From Topomyia yanbarensis (lineage: Eukaryota > Arthropoda > Insecta > Diptera > Culicidae): a stretch of 64,000 nt of DNA. Location: NCBI RefSeq assembly GCF_030247195.1, contig NC_080672.1, positions 91,088,113-91,152,112 of the forward strand, in the 5' to 3' direction. Shown here piece after piece: positions 1 through 11,035 of this stretch; within the stretch, counting starts at the first letter, position 1; each line of letters opens with the position of its first letter. The notes under the pieces are model-generated. The model did no database searches. It saw only the letters and a program-made list of their open reading frames with translations, and was not told where the DNA came from. Made by a program: the position numbers and the translations under genes.

Positions 1-1683
1 TAAGCTTTCACGTAATGTTCGGAATATGTCATTGCGTCCCACTCGCTAAGAGGATATCAATTTCCCAAATTGTTCCGTGTAACGATAATGATGATGATGA
101 CGGGTTCTCGGTCGAAAGGCGGATGGTTGAATGGCGCAGTGGAAGCCGATTACTCGGTGGGGTCGATGTAAGTACAGTATGTATTTGCTGGCTGCCTCGT
201 CTCGTCGGTAAACGGTAATGGCAAGTATGTGTTCCAAAATAAAAAAGGTTCACTCGGGACAGGGAGGAAAAATGTGCGTGAAGCACTGCACGCGGGTTGT
301 ATGGTTGAAAAAAAAGGATTTTCACCACAATATTTAGGAGGGTCGTGGTTTCGGGTGGTAATTGAGATAGCAATGGACCGTTGCTAGATGTGCTTGTGCC
401 CGGTTAAGTACACCACTACCAGCATTATTTCGGATTATTTTTTAACATCCTAATCTCTTTCAGAAGTGAGTGCCGAACACAAGGTTAAAAAAGTGAAAGA
501 TGAATACAACCGAAAGCCATTTCATGGCGGTCAGGAGGGTTCCGCTTACAACACGCAGTTGATGCATTTGTACAAACATAATACAATATGAAAAGTAAAC
601 ACTCGAGTGCGAAATGTTTTCGACGATGAATGAAAGTTCCAGAAATCAATAAGTTTTTTCGATTACATGCACAAATAGAACGTGGTTAACAATTTTCTTC
701 TCACCTTCAGCAATGTTCTGATGGATTTTCAATTTCCTTTGTAAACAATTATCTTTTCCTAAATTTTAATTTCCCGTTGCGGAAATGGAAGGTAACAAGA
801 AAGCATCTATACTGGTACAGCAAGAGCATCCAGATACCATAATCCGATTTGAATGTCGAATTTGAGTGATGTAAACGCTTCAGACCCGCCACCATCAACT
901 ACAAACCACTTGACAAATCTCAAAAACTGCCTATCTCGCAAATATTTATTGCCTTGGCTAATACAAAATAAAACTTGTTTACTGCAAATTGCGAACGCAC
1001 ATCGGCATTTCGTTGGCTGCCGAGATGCCTGGTACAACAGTAAAGGACGAAGTGTGCTGTGTGGGAAATTGCGATTACAGCACAGGCCACAGAGATGCAT
1101 AAAGAATACCTACACAAGACAAACAGAAATACCTACCGAACGAAAGCGTCTATCATGCTGAGATTTGTGCTATCAGTAATAAAAGTACTGGGTTACCGTG
1201 CTGGTTAGAATTTCGGATACAACGTGAAAACATTATTTTACATGGAAAGTTGAAAATTTAATAGATAGTTTAGCTTCTAATGCTAATCACTAGAGTGGAA
1301 ATTTGGAACCGGTCTGGAAATTGCGCCACTACCGTAGTCTTTTGCTGGATTGCTTTATGCAGCAAGCTTCTTCAGCATGATCGAGGTATATGCAAACGAA
1401 AAAAAAACACTTGTACATATGTTGTGGATATTCCTATGCTAATTATGTTGCAGCAATTTTACTCTACATAGAATTGATTTTCAGTTTTCCAGTGCGTGAT
1501 AAGCCAGTCGCTCGTAAATCAACCGTCGATGGCAGATGAAGTACTTGGAGATACATTGCGTTGAGCTGTTTGTTAAGTGGAGATCTAGAAATTTATGATA
1601 AAATTGAAGCTACACAAAAATTGCACAATAGCAAATACGATGTTGCTCAGCTTCATTATTTCTTGTATAGAGATTTTTTATTT
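1..1683. other. Unclassified AT-rich sequence
   Basis: I see no coding region, RNA gene or clear TIR pair here. Short open frames on both strands lack recognisable motifs. A polypyrimidine tract ending in TTTCAG lies near 458-463 and could be a splice acceptor, but no convincing exon follows it. Confidence 0.4.
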
Positions 1684-1783
1684 AAAAATCTCATTTTTCG
1701 TATGCATAACGCATTGCAGACCACTCAAAAAACCACTCATAAAAATCTCATTTTTTCGTATACATAACGACAGACCACTGATT
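1684..1783. repeat. Imperfect tandem duplication
   Basis: A block reading AAAATCTCATTTTTCGTATG, then CATAACG and CAGACCACT, occurs twice about 60 bp apart (near 1685 and 1742). The two units differ by small indels. This looks like a local duplication with no coding role. Confidence 0.65.
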
Positions 1784-2703
1784 TTGTAATGCTTTAAGCT
1801 CCCTCTCTCCTCCTCCCCTTTTATATTAATATTAATGTCAAAGTAAGCTCAAATACCAAATTTAACATCGTTTGAACCATTTTCGACCACCGCCCACTTC
1901 AATTGAAGTTTTTGCCATTGGCACTTTGAGAAGATAAGGGGGAAAAATATATTAAACACTATAACTTTTGAAGTAGCACTCGAAAAATTCCAGTTCATTC
2001 TTTTTAGAAGAAAACAATCTTAGCATTTGAATGGAACTATATACGTTTCTGAAAAAAACAAAAGAAGTTAGTTTTTCAAATATGTCCTGTGGGCAAGGAG
2101 CACTTTCACCGCCGATGATCTCTTCAGCTAAATAATTTGCGAAAATGGGCATCGGTATCGGGAGAAATACCGCTGCCGAGGAACTCTCAGCACCGGCTAG
2201 CAGATACAAAGGAACGAGTAAGAAACCCTACGACGGTGGTTGTAAAATTATAAAAATACCTCATCGACACCTCCGGATTAATTTGTGTCTACAACGAAGG
2301 TTGGACAAGAAAAGCAAGAAAAAGTAATAATGGAAAAAACAAACAATTAACACAAAATAAAAAAGCACGAGCACAATACTTACTCTAGTAGTACCTAACA
2401 GTTGTATCGCATGGATGAGGATTGCGATTTAAAAAAAGGTTTAGGTTTAGGCTTAACTACTTCAAACCAATCCAACACTACGAGTCAGCAGGCAGCGGTG
2501 TCTGCTTAAGTTTTGTCAAGCTGAGTCGATTGCTTCACAAGACTCGGCCGGATTTCTTCCTTTCTTTTAAATGCAACGTAAAAAAATCCAAATCGCGTCG
2601 ACTAACACTCGGGCGACTATATAAAAGTTAAAAGCTAGTACTTTCAGTATGTTATGATTTTGTTTGCTTCTTTTTGCTCCTTAATGAATTATTTAAGATG
2701 GAA
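1784..2703. other. Decayed repeat; includes R1-UTR-like motif
   Basis: Around 1838-1875 the phrase GTCAAAGTAAGCTC followed by CCAAATTT matches a similar phrase near 6157-6190, so both are remnants of one dispersed repeat. Positions 2147-2206 (CGGTATCGGGAGAAA, then CCGCTGCCGAGGAACTCTC) resemble the GC-rich units at 49.2-50.6 kb that follow R1-like coding sequence. Nothing else is recognised. Confidence 0.4.
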
Positions 2704-2905
2704 CCCAAGCAACCAGAAGTTCGAATAATACTTAAAAAGCACACTTTAAAGTTCACATAAATTTCTACGCGAACTTTCAAGCTGCTTAAGCTTTATTGGA
2801 ACTTGAAAGCTACTTAAACCGCTATTAGAGCATAAAACGTATTGTAAAATTACTTAAAACGAGAAGCTTATGCAGCTCCCTTATACGAACTTTTGGTTGC
2901 TTGGG
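2704..2905. mobile_element. 202-bp MITE, CCCAAGCAACC ends
   Basis: Terminal inverted repeats CCCAAGCAACCAGAAGTTCG (left) and CCCAAGCAACCAAAAGTTCG (reverse complement of the right end) flank an AT-rich interior with no coding capacity. The ends resemble those of the 97-bp element at 31419 (CCCTAGTAAC/CCCAAGTAAC), so the two may be one superfamily. A 2-bp AA lies at each flank, which is too short to prove a TSD. Confidence 0.75.
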
Positions 2906-3395
2906 AAGCTACCCCAAAAATATCGTAAAATTTGGAATATCTTTTTTAAATTCAACAGATGGGAAGTAACTATTTTCGGCAAAAGTATGTATTTCGATAC
3001 CGCAAACAACTTTGTGGAAGCTTCCAAGAAGATAGGAGAATGTCTAAAAAAGTTATCATGAAAAAACTAATTTTAAGAGGTCTTCCATATAATATGTTCG
3101 ATAACTTGTAAACTATTAAAGATAGATATATGGTGGCTTCAGCAATTTCTTTTGTAGTAATATTTGCTACAACTTTGCCGAAGACACAAAGTCTCTATCT
3201 TAATTAGTTCGGAAAATAAATTTCGTATATCACTTATAGGTGAATTAATCACTGAACGGTATACTCCTGTGTATGCGCAATCATAAGAACAACAACTTCT
3301 CCGAGTAAACTATACTTCTAAAGTCAACGGTTTAGACGCTATTAATTTTAAGCACGAAAAAGACGTTTTAAAACACTGTGCTCTGGAAGTGCGCT
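2906..3395. other. Unclassified; contains ACTTTGCCGAAGAC motif
   Basis: No gene is seen. The string ACAACTTTGCCGAAGACAC near 3170-3188 is one of about ten occurrences of a CTTCRGCAAAGTTGT-like word in this window. Confidence 0.4.
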
Positions 3396-5153
3396 CTGTG
3401 GCGGACTTCCCTAAAAACCTGGCCAAAAGTTGAAAATGATTTTGATTGACCTGCAAAGGTACATACAACGATTTTCAAAATTCAAAATGGCGAATACGAA
3501 ATGGCCGACATTTTAATATAAATATAAGTAAATTTTCACGAATGAATGGTTTTAATAGTTCCAGTGTATGCCAATAACATTTATAATGTATCAAATTTTA
3601 AATGGTGTATAGTTAATTGATAGATTTTGTTGATTTGCACGTAATAAGATATTTAGGTGTCTAGATGATGTAGCTTTTATGAGAATTAATGTTATAAGTC
3701 CTTTCAAAGTATGTATTTTGATATATTATACAACATAGTTATACAACTTTTCAACTCTCTGTACGATTATTATTCAATTGCTGTCCGATGCACATATTTC
3801 TCAAAAAACGAAAAATAGTATTTTTTTAATTATAGAAAATATGACGATTCTGCGACGAAATGCATGGAGTGAAAATTGACAACAAGTTTGCTTGCAAATT
3901 ATGGCAATTAAAAAATGAAAATACGAAAACAAGTGAAAGTCCATTATTACGATGAAGCGTCTATTTAAATACATGCGTTATACTTGGTCAGAACATGCTT
4001 GTACTGCATCCTGGTATAGGTTTGAGGAACCACATTTTGTTGTCATGCTTGCTGACATACTACGACTGACAACCTTCTCAAAAAACAAATTCGCTAAGCT
4101 GGACTGTACGCCAAAGTAAGAGTTATAGCCAAATCACGGACGGAGATCCCAGTATTCTTTTGCAATACTCTACTGATATTCGCTCCTAGAATCCAGTCAT
4201 ATATTCCACCTCTAGATTTGTTTTGCTTTGCATGATCAAACGTTGTTTGTTTATTGTTTATTTAATTGAAGGCTTTAACCTCATAGGTCATTCGCCTTAT
4301 GATCAAACGTCATAGTTTCCTGGTAACATTTAACCATGATATTCGTAATCGATTTTTGAAATTTGGAACCTTTGGCGATCACTTCTGTTGACCTCGTTGG
4401 TTTTCAATATGAACGACCAAAATTATTTAAGTCTTTTGCGTTCCTCTTTTGATAGCTTTTGAAAATGTTTATGAATATCGATGAAATTTTCACCACTAAA
4501 TACACAATTGCTTCTGTTCAAAATGCAGTATTGTGCGACACAGGAGGTGCAGCAGTAATTAAAAGTACGAGTCTAAATTTCAAACTGCAAATCTTATAAT
4601 CCGTCTTCGTCTCCGCTTAATCAAAGATTACTCAAAAACGGGCAAATTCGAGCAAGAATTCTATATTGCTTCAAATAGAGAATCGTTCAAGGAACACAAA
4701 TTGCCTTGAAACATAGTGGACATACGTGGACAAAAAAATATTTCAATAATTTAGCAAAAATGTGTGCTGAAACCATCTGCTACAAAATCGTGAAAGTTAT
4801 TGACATTTTCTATAAATAAACAAAATGATATCTTTTGACATCAATACATATAAATAAAGCACATATCTTCAGCATAATTTTTCATTCATCCATATTCGAA
4901 ACCGGCAGTTATATCAAAATCCAGCTACATTTGAATAATACTGATATTTCGAGTACTCGATAAAAATATGAGCAAAACGCGATGGTTTAAGCTGTTTAGG
5001 TATGTCAACACCTCAAATATGGAAATTTTGTGAGCGTTTCGCTTAAAATAGCATGCGGCAGCATCATCTAAAGGATAATATAAGTACAACAACCCAAAAT
5101 ACTACCATGCAATTTTCAACTTTTGGCCAGGTTTCTAGGCAAATCCGCCTCTG
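3396..5153. mobile_element. 1.76-kb TIR element, GGCGGAYTTSCC ends
   Basis: About 40 bp at the left (GGCGGACTTCCCTAAAAACC, then TGGCCAAAAGTTGAAAAT) is matched in inverted orientation at the right (GGCGGATTTGCCTAGAAACC, then the same continuation). The right end reads CAGAGGCGG outward, a hAT-like terminus; the left has CTGTGGCGG. The interior is AT-rich and has no transposase. The element breaks an R1-like reverse-transcriptase fragment that stops at its right border. No clean 8-bp TSD is visible (agtgcgct versus tgcagcgc), so the superfamily is inferred. Confidence 0.65.
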
Positions 5154-5412
5154 TGCAGCGCTGCGACATTGGTCTATACGAGGCTATATGGCCCGGTGAC
5201 TTCCCTGACTTTGACAGCAACACCAGCTTCTGTACCTTCCACATTTCGGGGAAATTGCCATCATCTAAACACTTTTGCAGTAGCATCCTGAACATGTCCG
5301 GATATGCCAGGATCGCGCCACGGTTAGTATTCCATCCTGATCGGGGGTTTTCTTTGATTTTAGTAGCATCGACGCTTATTTGAACTCGTCAATAGTCGCT
5401 TGCCACTCGGCT
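5154..5412 (-). pseudogene. R1-like LINE reverse transcriptase fragment
   Basis: Read on the minus strand, the sequence gives the stretch before the RT catalytic core: an EWQ..I.E motif, a PDMFRMLLQKCLDDGNFPEM segment, then WKVQKLVLLSKSGKSPG and ASYRP. This is typical of the YRP box of R1/I-type LINEs. It is short, carries stops and is cut at both ends, by the TIR element at 5153 and by the hAT-like end at 5413. The same protein region recurs on the plus strand near 45.65-45.73 kb, also inside hAT-like ends. Confidence 0.6.
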
Positions 5413-5606
5413 GTGCTCGCTTCTTCTTCTGCCACCAATTTTCACTACAAGGAAATATTCTCCCAAGATAACTTTTGTAAATTCTATTTAAAATATTGGG
5501 CATATTTTTATTGAACATGTTCAATTTTTTCAAATTTCTTCAAAATATTTCGCGGGGGGCGGGTTGTTCCTAACCCCCCTCCTCCCCACGCGCTACTACG
5601 CCACTG
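5413..5606 (-). mobile_element. hAT-like end, CAGTGGCGTAGTAGCG family
   Basis: On the minus strand this begins CAGTGGCGTAGTAGCG, runs through a G-run/C-run stretch and CGAAATATTTTGAAG, and ends near CTTGTAGTGAAAATTGG. It is homologous over about 195 bp to the plus-strand end at 43484-43680. Both copies are followed by R1-like coding sequence. The opposite end of this copy is not seen. Confidence 0.7.
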
Positions 5607-6192
5607 ACTGGAACATTCAACTAGGGCATCGCAAAAAATTGAATTCTTAACCCATTCATGCCCATGTTGTTTGTGGACAAAAACGTTTTTAAGCAGCTAT
5701 AACTTTTGATTGAGGCAAGATTTGCTCACAAAAACAAGTAAGGCTAATAAATGTGACTATTGGCTTTCATTTGAGTATTAACAGTTACAAGGATCAGCTC
5801 TAGAACTGAAGTTATTGCAGTTAGACTGATTGAACTTTGATGGAGCAGTGCTGCAAGGGACAGTTTACGTTCACGACGAAAAATGAATTTTTCATATAAC
5901 TTTGTTATGTTGCAATATTAGTGAAAATTGATAAAACTTATCAATTTAGACTATTTTTGGCTACGTTTTCCACGTAGTTAGACTTTTGTAAATATTTTAG
6001 GAGAATTGAAGTGAACATTGAAAGGTTAAAATTGAGCAGCTTCTAGCACTGCGAGGGAAGGACCTACTTTTATGAAAAAAGGTGAAACCCTACATGCACT
6101 AGAAAAAAGTTGGGCATGAAAGGGTTAAAGACCCCCCCCCCCTCTCATATTATGCCAAATGTCAAAGTAAGCTCCGATGCCAAATTTCACAT
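5607..6192. other. Unclassified repeat-like sequence
   Basis: No gene is seen. A poly-C tract at 6129-6142 precedes the phrase GTCAAAGTAAGCTC, which is shared with about 1840. Confidence 0.35.
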
Positions 6193-6545
6193 TTGTTGAA
6201 CGTGGAAAATTCTTAGGAATACACCAAAAATGGATTCGATACCGATGAAATTCTGAAACATGAAATTTTCTGACATTAACTCTACAAATCACATTTTTTT
6301 CATTAAATACCTCAACATCCCCTATTTTGCCAGGAATGAAACTTTTCTCATGTGATCCCTATGAGTGTTTTACACTAAAATTAGCAAATCAAATAAGAAT
6401 ATATTGTTAAATGGAGTTAATATATGCGATTTAATGATAAAAATGTGAAATCGAGACTAAATGTCAGAAAATTTTATGTTTCTGAGTTTTACCGGTATCG
6501 AATCTATTTGTATTTTGTTCCTAAGGATTTTCCACGTTCAACAAG
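6193..6545. repeat. Inverted repeat, about 86-bp arms
   Basis: The left arm 6193-6278 (TTGTTGAACGTGGAAAAT, then CTTAGGAA, GATTCGATACCG and AAATTTTCTGACAT) is matched in reverse complement by 6460-6545 with scattered mismatches. The loop of about 180 bp is AT-rich. This looks like a hairpin-type non-autonomous element; no TSD was identified. Confidence 0.7.
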
Positions 6546-6574
6546 GTACAGTTTATTAAAATTAAGTGAAGAAT

Positions 6575-7308
6575 AATGTAGTAGTTCTCAAGATATTTTA
6601 AATGTTGTTTTAACAACACCATTATTTTGTTTTATTACGACGTTTTCATAAGTTATTCGCGTTTCTCTATCAACAACAATAGCTTAATCATCAGACCCTA
6701 TGGTTGAATCACAGAGAACAGACGTCCATCTTCAGCATTCAACTTGTGTAAAATATCTAAAGGTTTCGAAGGCAGTTGGGATATCCAAACCAGGTGCGCT
6801 ACTGTCGTCATGTTTTTTGTGGCCTCTACCCTGTCAAACTAGTCCGGAACCGGTTCGGACTTCCAGCATGAGTTCCAGCTCAAATGCATCAACCTATTGA
6901 GTCGGAATCGGTTTTTTTCTTTGAGCAAGATTCCATACTGAATCCATTCAGGATTTCGAACCGGTTCCGGAATAGATTTGACGGATAGTTGGGATAGGTT
7001 AGTGTGGCGGCGCTAGTGTTTATCGTATATTAATTCAAATGTTTACACACGCTTTTTAAATATTTTTGTTCGATCATGGATGCCTGTTCTCTGTAGTCGA
7101 ATAATGTTTTGGTTGTTTTCATATAGCTTTCAAATAGTTTACAATACCATCTTGATGTCAAAGGAAAAGGTACAAGAAATGTTATGGGCCTTTTGAAAAA
7201 CCTATTGTTGTTGATGAAGAAACGCGAATAATTTATGAAAACATCGTGACAAAATAAAAATAGTTGCGTTGTTAAAAAAAATTAAAATATCTCGGGAACT
7301 ACCACATT
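6575..7308. repeat. Inverted repeat (about 100-bp arms) split by a hAT-like insertion
   Basis: Arms 6575-6672 and 7202-7308 are reverse complements, sharing CTATTGTTGTTGAT, AAACGCGAATAA, ATGAAAAC and AAAATATCT. The loop holds the separate TIR element 6710-7094. Without that insertion the loop would be only about 130 bp, so a compact palindromic element was hit later. Confidence 0.7.
6710..7094. mobile_element. 385-bp hAT-like MITE, ACAGAGAACAG ends
   Basis: Ends CACAGAGAACAGACGTCCAT and the inverted right end ACAGAGAACAGGCATCCAT form the TIRs. The flanks GGTTGAAT (6702-6709) and AGTCGAAT (7095-7102) match at 6 of 8 positions, consistent with an old 8-bp hAT-type TSD. The interior has GAACCGGTTC-like palindromes at 6847-6856 and near 6959-6968 and no transposase. 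Confidence 0.65.
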
Positions 7309-7487
7309 TCAGAAAATTTTTGTTATGAGCATTTCGATTGATAACGTCGTTGAGAATCATAATCAAAAAATTGTATTCTTGACTGCAAATAGTATGAATT
7401 ATAAAAATATGTCAAAAGTTGTTGTTAGGAAAACTTTTTTATTGAAACGAGAGCTAAACGGCGACGTAATAGATGGAGACAAAAAGT

Positions 7488-7516
7488 AAGAGAAGAATCG
7501 AGAGTTAAATCAAAGC
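7488..7516. repeat. Left 29-bp target-site duplication of the LOA-like LINE
   Basis: These 29 bases (starting AAGAGAAGAATCGAGAG) are repeated identically at 9945-9973. The pair brackets the LINE exactly. Confidence 0.95.
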
Positions 7517-9721
7517 AAAGGGTATATCCCGAAAGCATGGCGAGAAATAACTGTTAGATTTATTCCCAAAGGGAGGCGCTCAAGCTATGAAGAAGCCAAG
7601 AGTTTTAGGCCTATCAGCTTAAGTTCTTTTCTTCTGAAAGCTTTGGAACGGATAATCGATCATCACATCAGGAACGTTAGTTTAGTTGAATATCCACTGC
7701 ACAAAATGCAACATGCATATCAGTGTGGGAAATCCACGATCACTCTGCTTCACGATGTTGTTTACAACATTGAGAAAGCCTTCTTGCTCAAGCAATCTAG
7801 CTTGGGTGTATTCCTAGATATTGAGGGTGCTTTTGACAATGTGTCCTTCCAGTCTATTCTGGAAGCGACGCGCGGTCATGGGATACCTGCATGTATCTCA
7901 GGTTGGATAAAAACAATGCTTAGTAACCGCATACTTTGCTCGTCACTGCGACAGGCTGAGATACGGAAGTTGAGTATTTGCGGTTGTCCTCAGGGCGGCG
8001 TTCTGTCACCTTTGTTATGGAACTTAGTAGCTGACGGCTTGTTGAAGAAACTCAATGAGCTTGGATTTCCAACCTACGGGTTTGCTGACGATTACCAAAT
8101 ACTAATTACTGGATTTTGCATCGGAACAATCTTTGACTTGATGCAACAGGCATTAAGAGCTGTCGAACAGTGGTGTCGACAAGTAAAACTATCAGTTAAC
8201 CCAAGCAAAACTTCAATGGTTCTTTTCACGAAGAAGCGAATAACAACCGGGGTTCGTCCCTTGCAGTTCTTTGATTCTGAGCTACTGTGTGCTGATCAAG
8301 TCAAATACGTTGGAGTCATATTGGATTCCAAACTGAATTGGTCTGCTCACATTGAGTTCAGAGTCAAGAAAGCGTGCATGGCCTTCGGGCAGTGCAGACG
8401 AACTTTTGGAAAGACCAGGGGTCTCAAACCTAAATACATCTATTGGATTTACACGACAATTGTACGTCCAATACGGTCATACGGATGCCTTGTGTGGTGG
8501 CAGAAAGGAGAGGTGGTGACAGTCCAGTCAAAGCTAAACCATCTGCAAAGAATGGCGCTCATGGCGTTGACTGGTGCTTTCACCACGACTCCGACTGCTG
8601 CTCTTGAGGCACTTCTAAATATCAAACCATTACACATACACTTAAAACAAGAAGCACTATCATGTGCATACAGACTGCAGGTTACTGGGCTTTGGAACAG
8701 TAATCATGTTGATCTTGCTACCAGTCGTACACGATTGTGGTCACAAATGGTAACATGGGGTGAAGATATTCTTGCTCCCAGCGATATTACACTCACTTGT
8801 AGTTTTCCTTACAGGACATTCCATGTGAAGAGTCCCTCTCGAGAGGAGTGGTTGTCTGGCTTTATGGAAAGACAACAACAAACGCAAGTGGTTTGTTACA
8901 CTGACGGTTCTCTGATGGAGGGACGTGCTGGTGCTGGTGTCTACTGTCGTGAAATGAGATTGGAACAATCTCACTCACTAGGTAGATACTGTACTGTATT
9001 CCAAGCAGAAATCTTTGCGATTATGTGCGGGGTGCAATCGGCCCTTCAACTGAGTTTTTCCGGCAGAGTTATAAACTTCTGCTCCGATAGTCAGCCTGCA
9101 ATCAAGGCCCTTAGCTCAAACAAATACCGGTCCCAGCTAGTGATCGCGTGCCGAACCCAAATCGAAGAACTAAGCATTGTCAACACTATCCACCTTGCCC
9201 TGGTGCCCGGACATTGCGGTATTACTGAAAATGAATGGGCTGACGAATTGGCCAGGGCAGGTTCAGCGATTGACTTCGTTGGTCCTGAGCCCGCGCTGCC
9301 AATTTCGACAAGTTGGATAAGGGAAAAAATACGGTCCTGGGCTTCGTCCGAGCACCGCAATTATTGGAGAAATCTACAAACCTGTCACCAAACATAGGCG
9401 TTTCTAGAACAACCATGCCCAGTGGTTTCGAAAAATCTCTTACATTTTTCGAAGCTTCACTGCGGCATGCTGACCAGGGCTTTAACCGGCCACTGCAAAC
9501 TCAATTATCACATGGCAACTATTCAGCGCGCTGAGTCTTTTTCATGTGATCTTTGTGAATCCGACTACGGAACCTCATATCATCTGATATGCAACTGTCC
9601 AGCGGTAGCGCAATTGCGATTTCGAGTCTTCAGCCGTCCTTATATAGACGAAACCATGTTTGGTCGACTGAAACTCAGAGACATACTAAAGTTTCTTATC
9701 CAATATGGTAAAGAGCTTTAG
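7517..9721 (+). pseudogene. LOA-like LINE ORF2 C-terminal part: RT, RNase H, zinc knuckle
   Basis: One reading frame runs from the truncated left end to TAG at 9719-9721, interrupted only by an in-frame TAG at 9395-9397, probably a CAG glutamine codon changed by C to T. Counting from the methionine at 7643, the RT has FLDIEGAFDN (residues 57-66, catalytic Asp), GCPQGGVLSPLLWNL (114-128) and FADD (147-150). RNase H follows with YTDGS (about 417), AEIF, CSDSQ and NEWADELA, that is, its D-E-D-D residues. After the stop codon a CX2CX8HX4C knuckle (CDLCESDYGTSYHLICNC) ends the protein. The element cannot move by itself because it lacks the endonuclease. Confidence 0.9.
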
Positions 9722-9944
9722 GTTTATTCGCAGGCAAGTTGAACTACTTGTGAGTTTAACTTACCTGTTGTTTATTTTTGTTTTGTGCTGTTATTTTTCC
9801 CACCCTTCCAATTCTACTTCCCCACACCTCCTTGTCCTTTTCTTCCGCTCAGGAAATGATGAAAACACACGGCAAGGCACAAATCCCCGACTATGTACGG
9901 GGAACGTGCCATTTGAGCCAATATATTCTGATTCCTGATTCCTG
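7517..9944 (+). mobile_element. 5'-truncated LOA-like non-LTR retrotransposon
   Basis: The element is bounded by identical 29-bp direct repeats. Its left end starts inside the RT domain, so the first ORF, endonuclease and 5' UTR are missing, which is typical of target-primed reverse transcription stopping early. The 3' UTR (9722-9944) ends in a heptamer run, TGATTCCTGATTCCTG, not in poly-A. The RT plus RNase H plus zinc-knuckle order and the RT sequence resemble the LOA clade (Lian/Loa/Bilbo type). The clade call is from memory of the family. The perfect TSD and the single stop suggest a recent insertion. Confidence 0.9.
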
Positions 9945-9973
9945 AAGAGAAGAATCGAGAGTTAAATCAAAGC
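9945..9973. repeat. Right 29-bp target-site duplication
   Basis: Identical to 7488-7516. It directly follows the LINE 3' heptamer tail. Confidence 0.95.
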
Positions 9974-10355
9974 TCAAAGGTCGAGCCATTCCATGAACCA
10001 AGTGAGGCTCCGAGATAGAGCAGTAGAAAGAGGCGCGACGAAAGCACAACGATTCCCTCAGGAACTTATACCCTGACTTAGTTCCATGGTTTCTTCCCCA
10101 CGGAACTACGTCAGGGTATTACTTTGCAAGGATTGTTTTAGTGGTTAGGCACGAACGTGAGTCGTGAGTCCCACACAGTGCCAATACACTAAATCAGGAA
10201 TCAAATGGAACCTCTGTTGCCTTAGTCAGAACACGAGAAGCTGGGGTTCTAGGGTATTTTGTAATCCATATCAAATTTTATCATTTTCTCATGCATGTAG
10301 AGAGTTATTAATCAATCATTTTTATCCTTTTGTTGATTTGGCGCGGCTCAATGCG
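9974..10355. other. Unclassified flank of the LINE
   Basis: No gene is recognised. The short inverted pair TACCCTGACTTAGTTCC / GGAACTACGTCAGGGTA at 10068-10118 could form a hairpin of about 16 bp stem. This may be original host sequence. Confidence 0.35.
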
Positions 10356-10620
10356 TTACCATAACTGAGCCGTAGGTGTTTGTTGAGGCAGCTTGCTGTT
10401 GCGTCGTGAGATCTTCTTCCTCGGTGGTGAAACATTAGCTGCGTCGTCCGCCGTAACTAGGGCTATGTCATCATCGATACTGCATTCATGTTGCTCACGG
10501 TCGGATGTTCTTATTTGTTTTTGTGAGCTTACGGGTTGCTGTTGTAAATCCGGCATTTGATTCTTTATTGGTGGTGTTGGTTTGTAGGCATTTGATGTAA
10601 TCATCGTCACATAAACTATT
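10356..10620 (-). CDS. Candidate last exon of a host gene, unknown product
   Basis: On the minus strand an open frame follows an acceptor-like TTATTTTAAAATAG and runs to TAA at 10356-10358. It encodes roughly 88 residues, rich in Gln, Ser and Pro, with an acidic patch (CSIDDDIALV), then a basic SPPRKKISRRNSK stretch, and ends in QTPTAQLW. The first methionine of this stretch reads MITSNAYKPTPP. The composition looks like a disordered, nuclear-type protein tail and not like a transposon protein. A second minus-strand frame upstream (10703-10969, ending LKSLFKRSA) has similar character but no proven splice link. I do not recognise a family. Confidence 0.3.
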
Positions 10621-11027
10621 TTAAAATAAAACAATATTTTCCATTCGAACGTCTTATTTCTCTCTTTGCCGTAATTATTTGATACATAGTGGTCAGTTGA
10701 TACTAAGCAGATCGTTTAAATAAAGATTTCAAGAAAGTAACTATATAAAGACTTGCATTAGATATTGATGAATGCTTCTTATTGCAAAAAATTGAGTCAG
10801 AAGACATCCGCTCATTGTCGGTAGATGTTGGATTTACAGATGCGATGTCATCAGACACTTTTTGTAAGATGCTGATCAGTTTACCAGTAAATACATAGCA
10901 ACTTACTTCTTTTTGAAAAGATGAGCTCGTTTGGTCATAATGTTGGTTCTGAATGCTCCTTGATCGCACACAATAGTTAAATTATTGGAGGGAAGGTTTA
11001 TTTTCTCAGAGGCACCCGCGTTACTTT
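10621..11027. other. Possible intron or upstream exon of the minus-strand candidate gene
   Basis: It contains a minus-strand frame (10703-10969) rich in Ser and Asn with no recognised domain. No other structure is seen before the TSD at 11028. Confidence 0.25.
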
Positions 11028-11035
11028 GGTCAGCT

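Noticed and set aside
8449..9360. Several minus-strand frames
   Set aside because: They are shadows of the LOA-like RT/RNase H frame on the plus strand.
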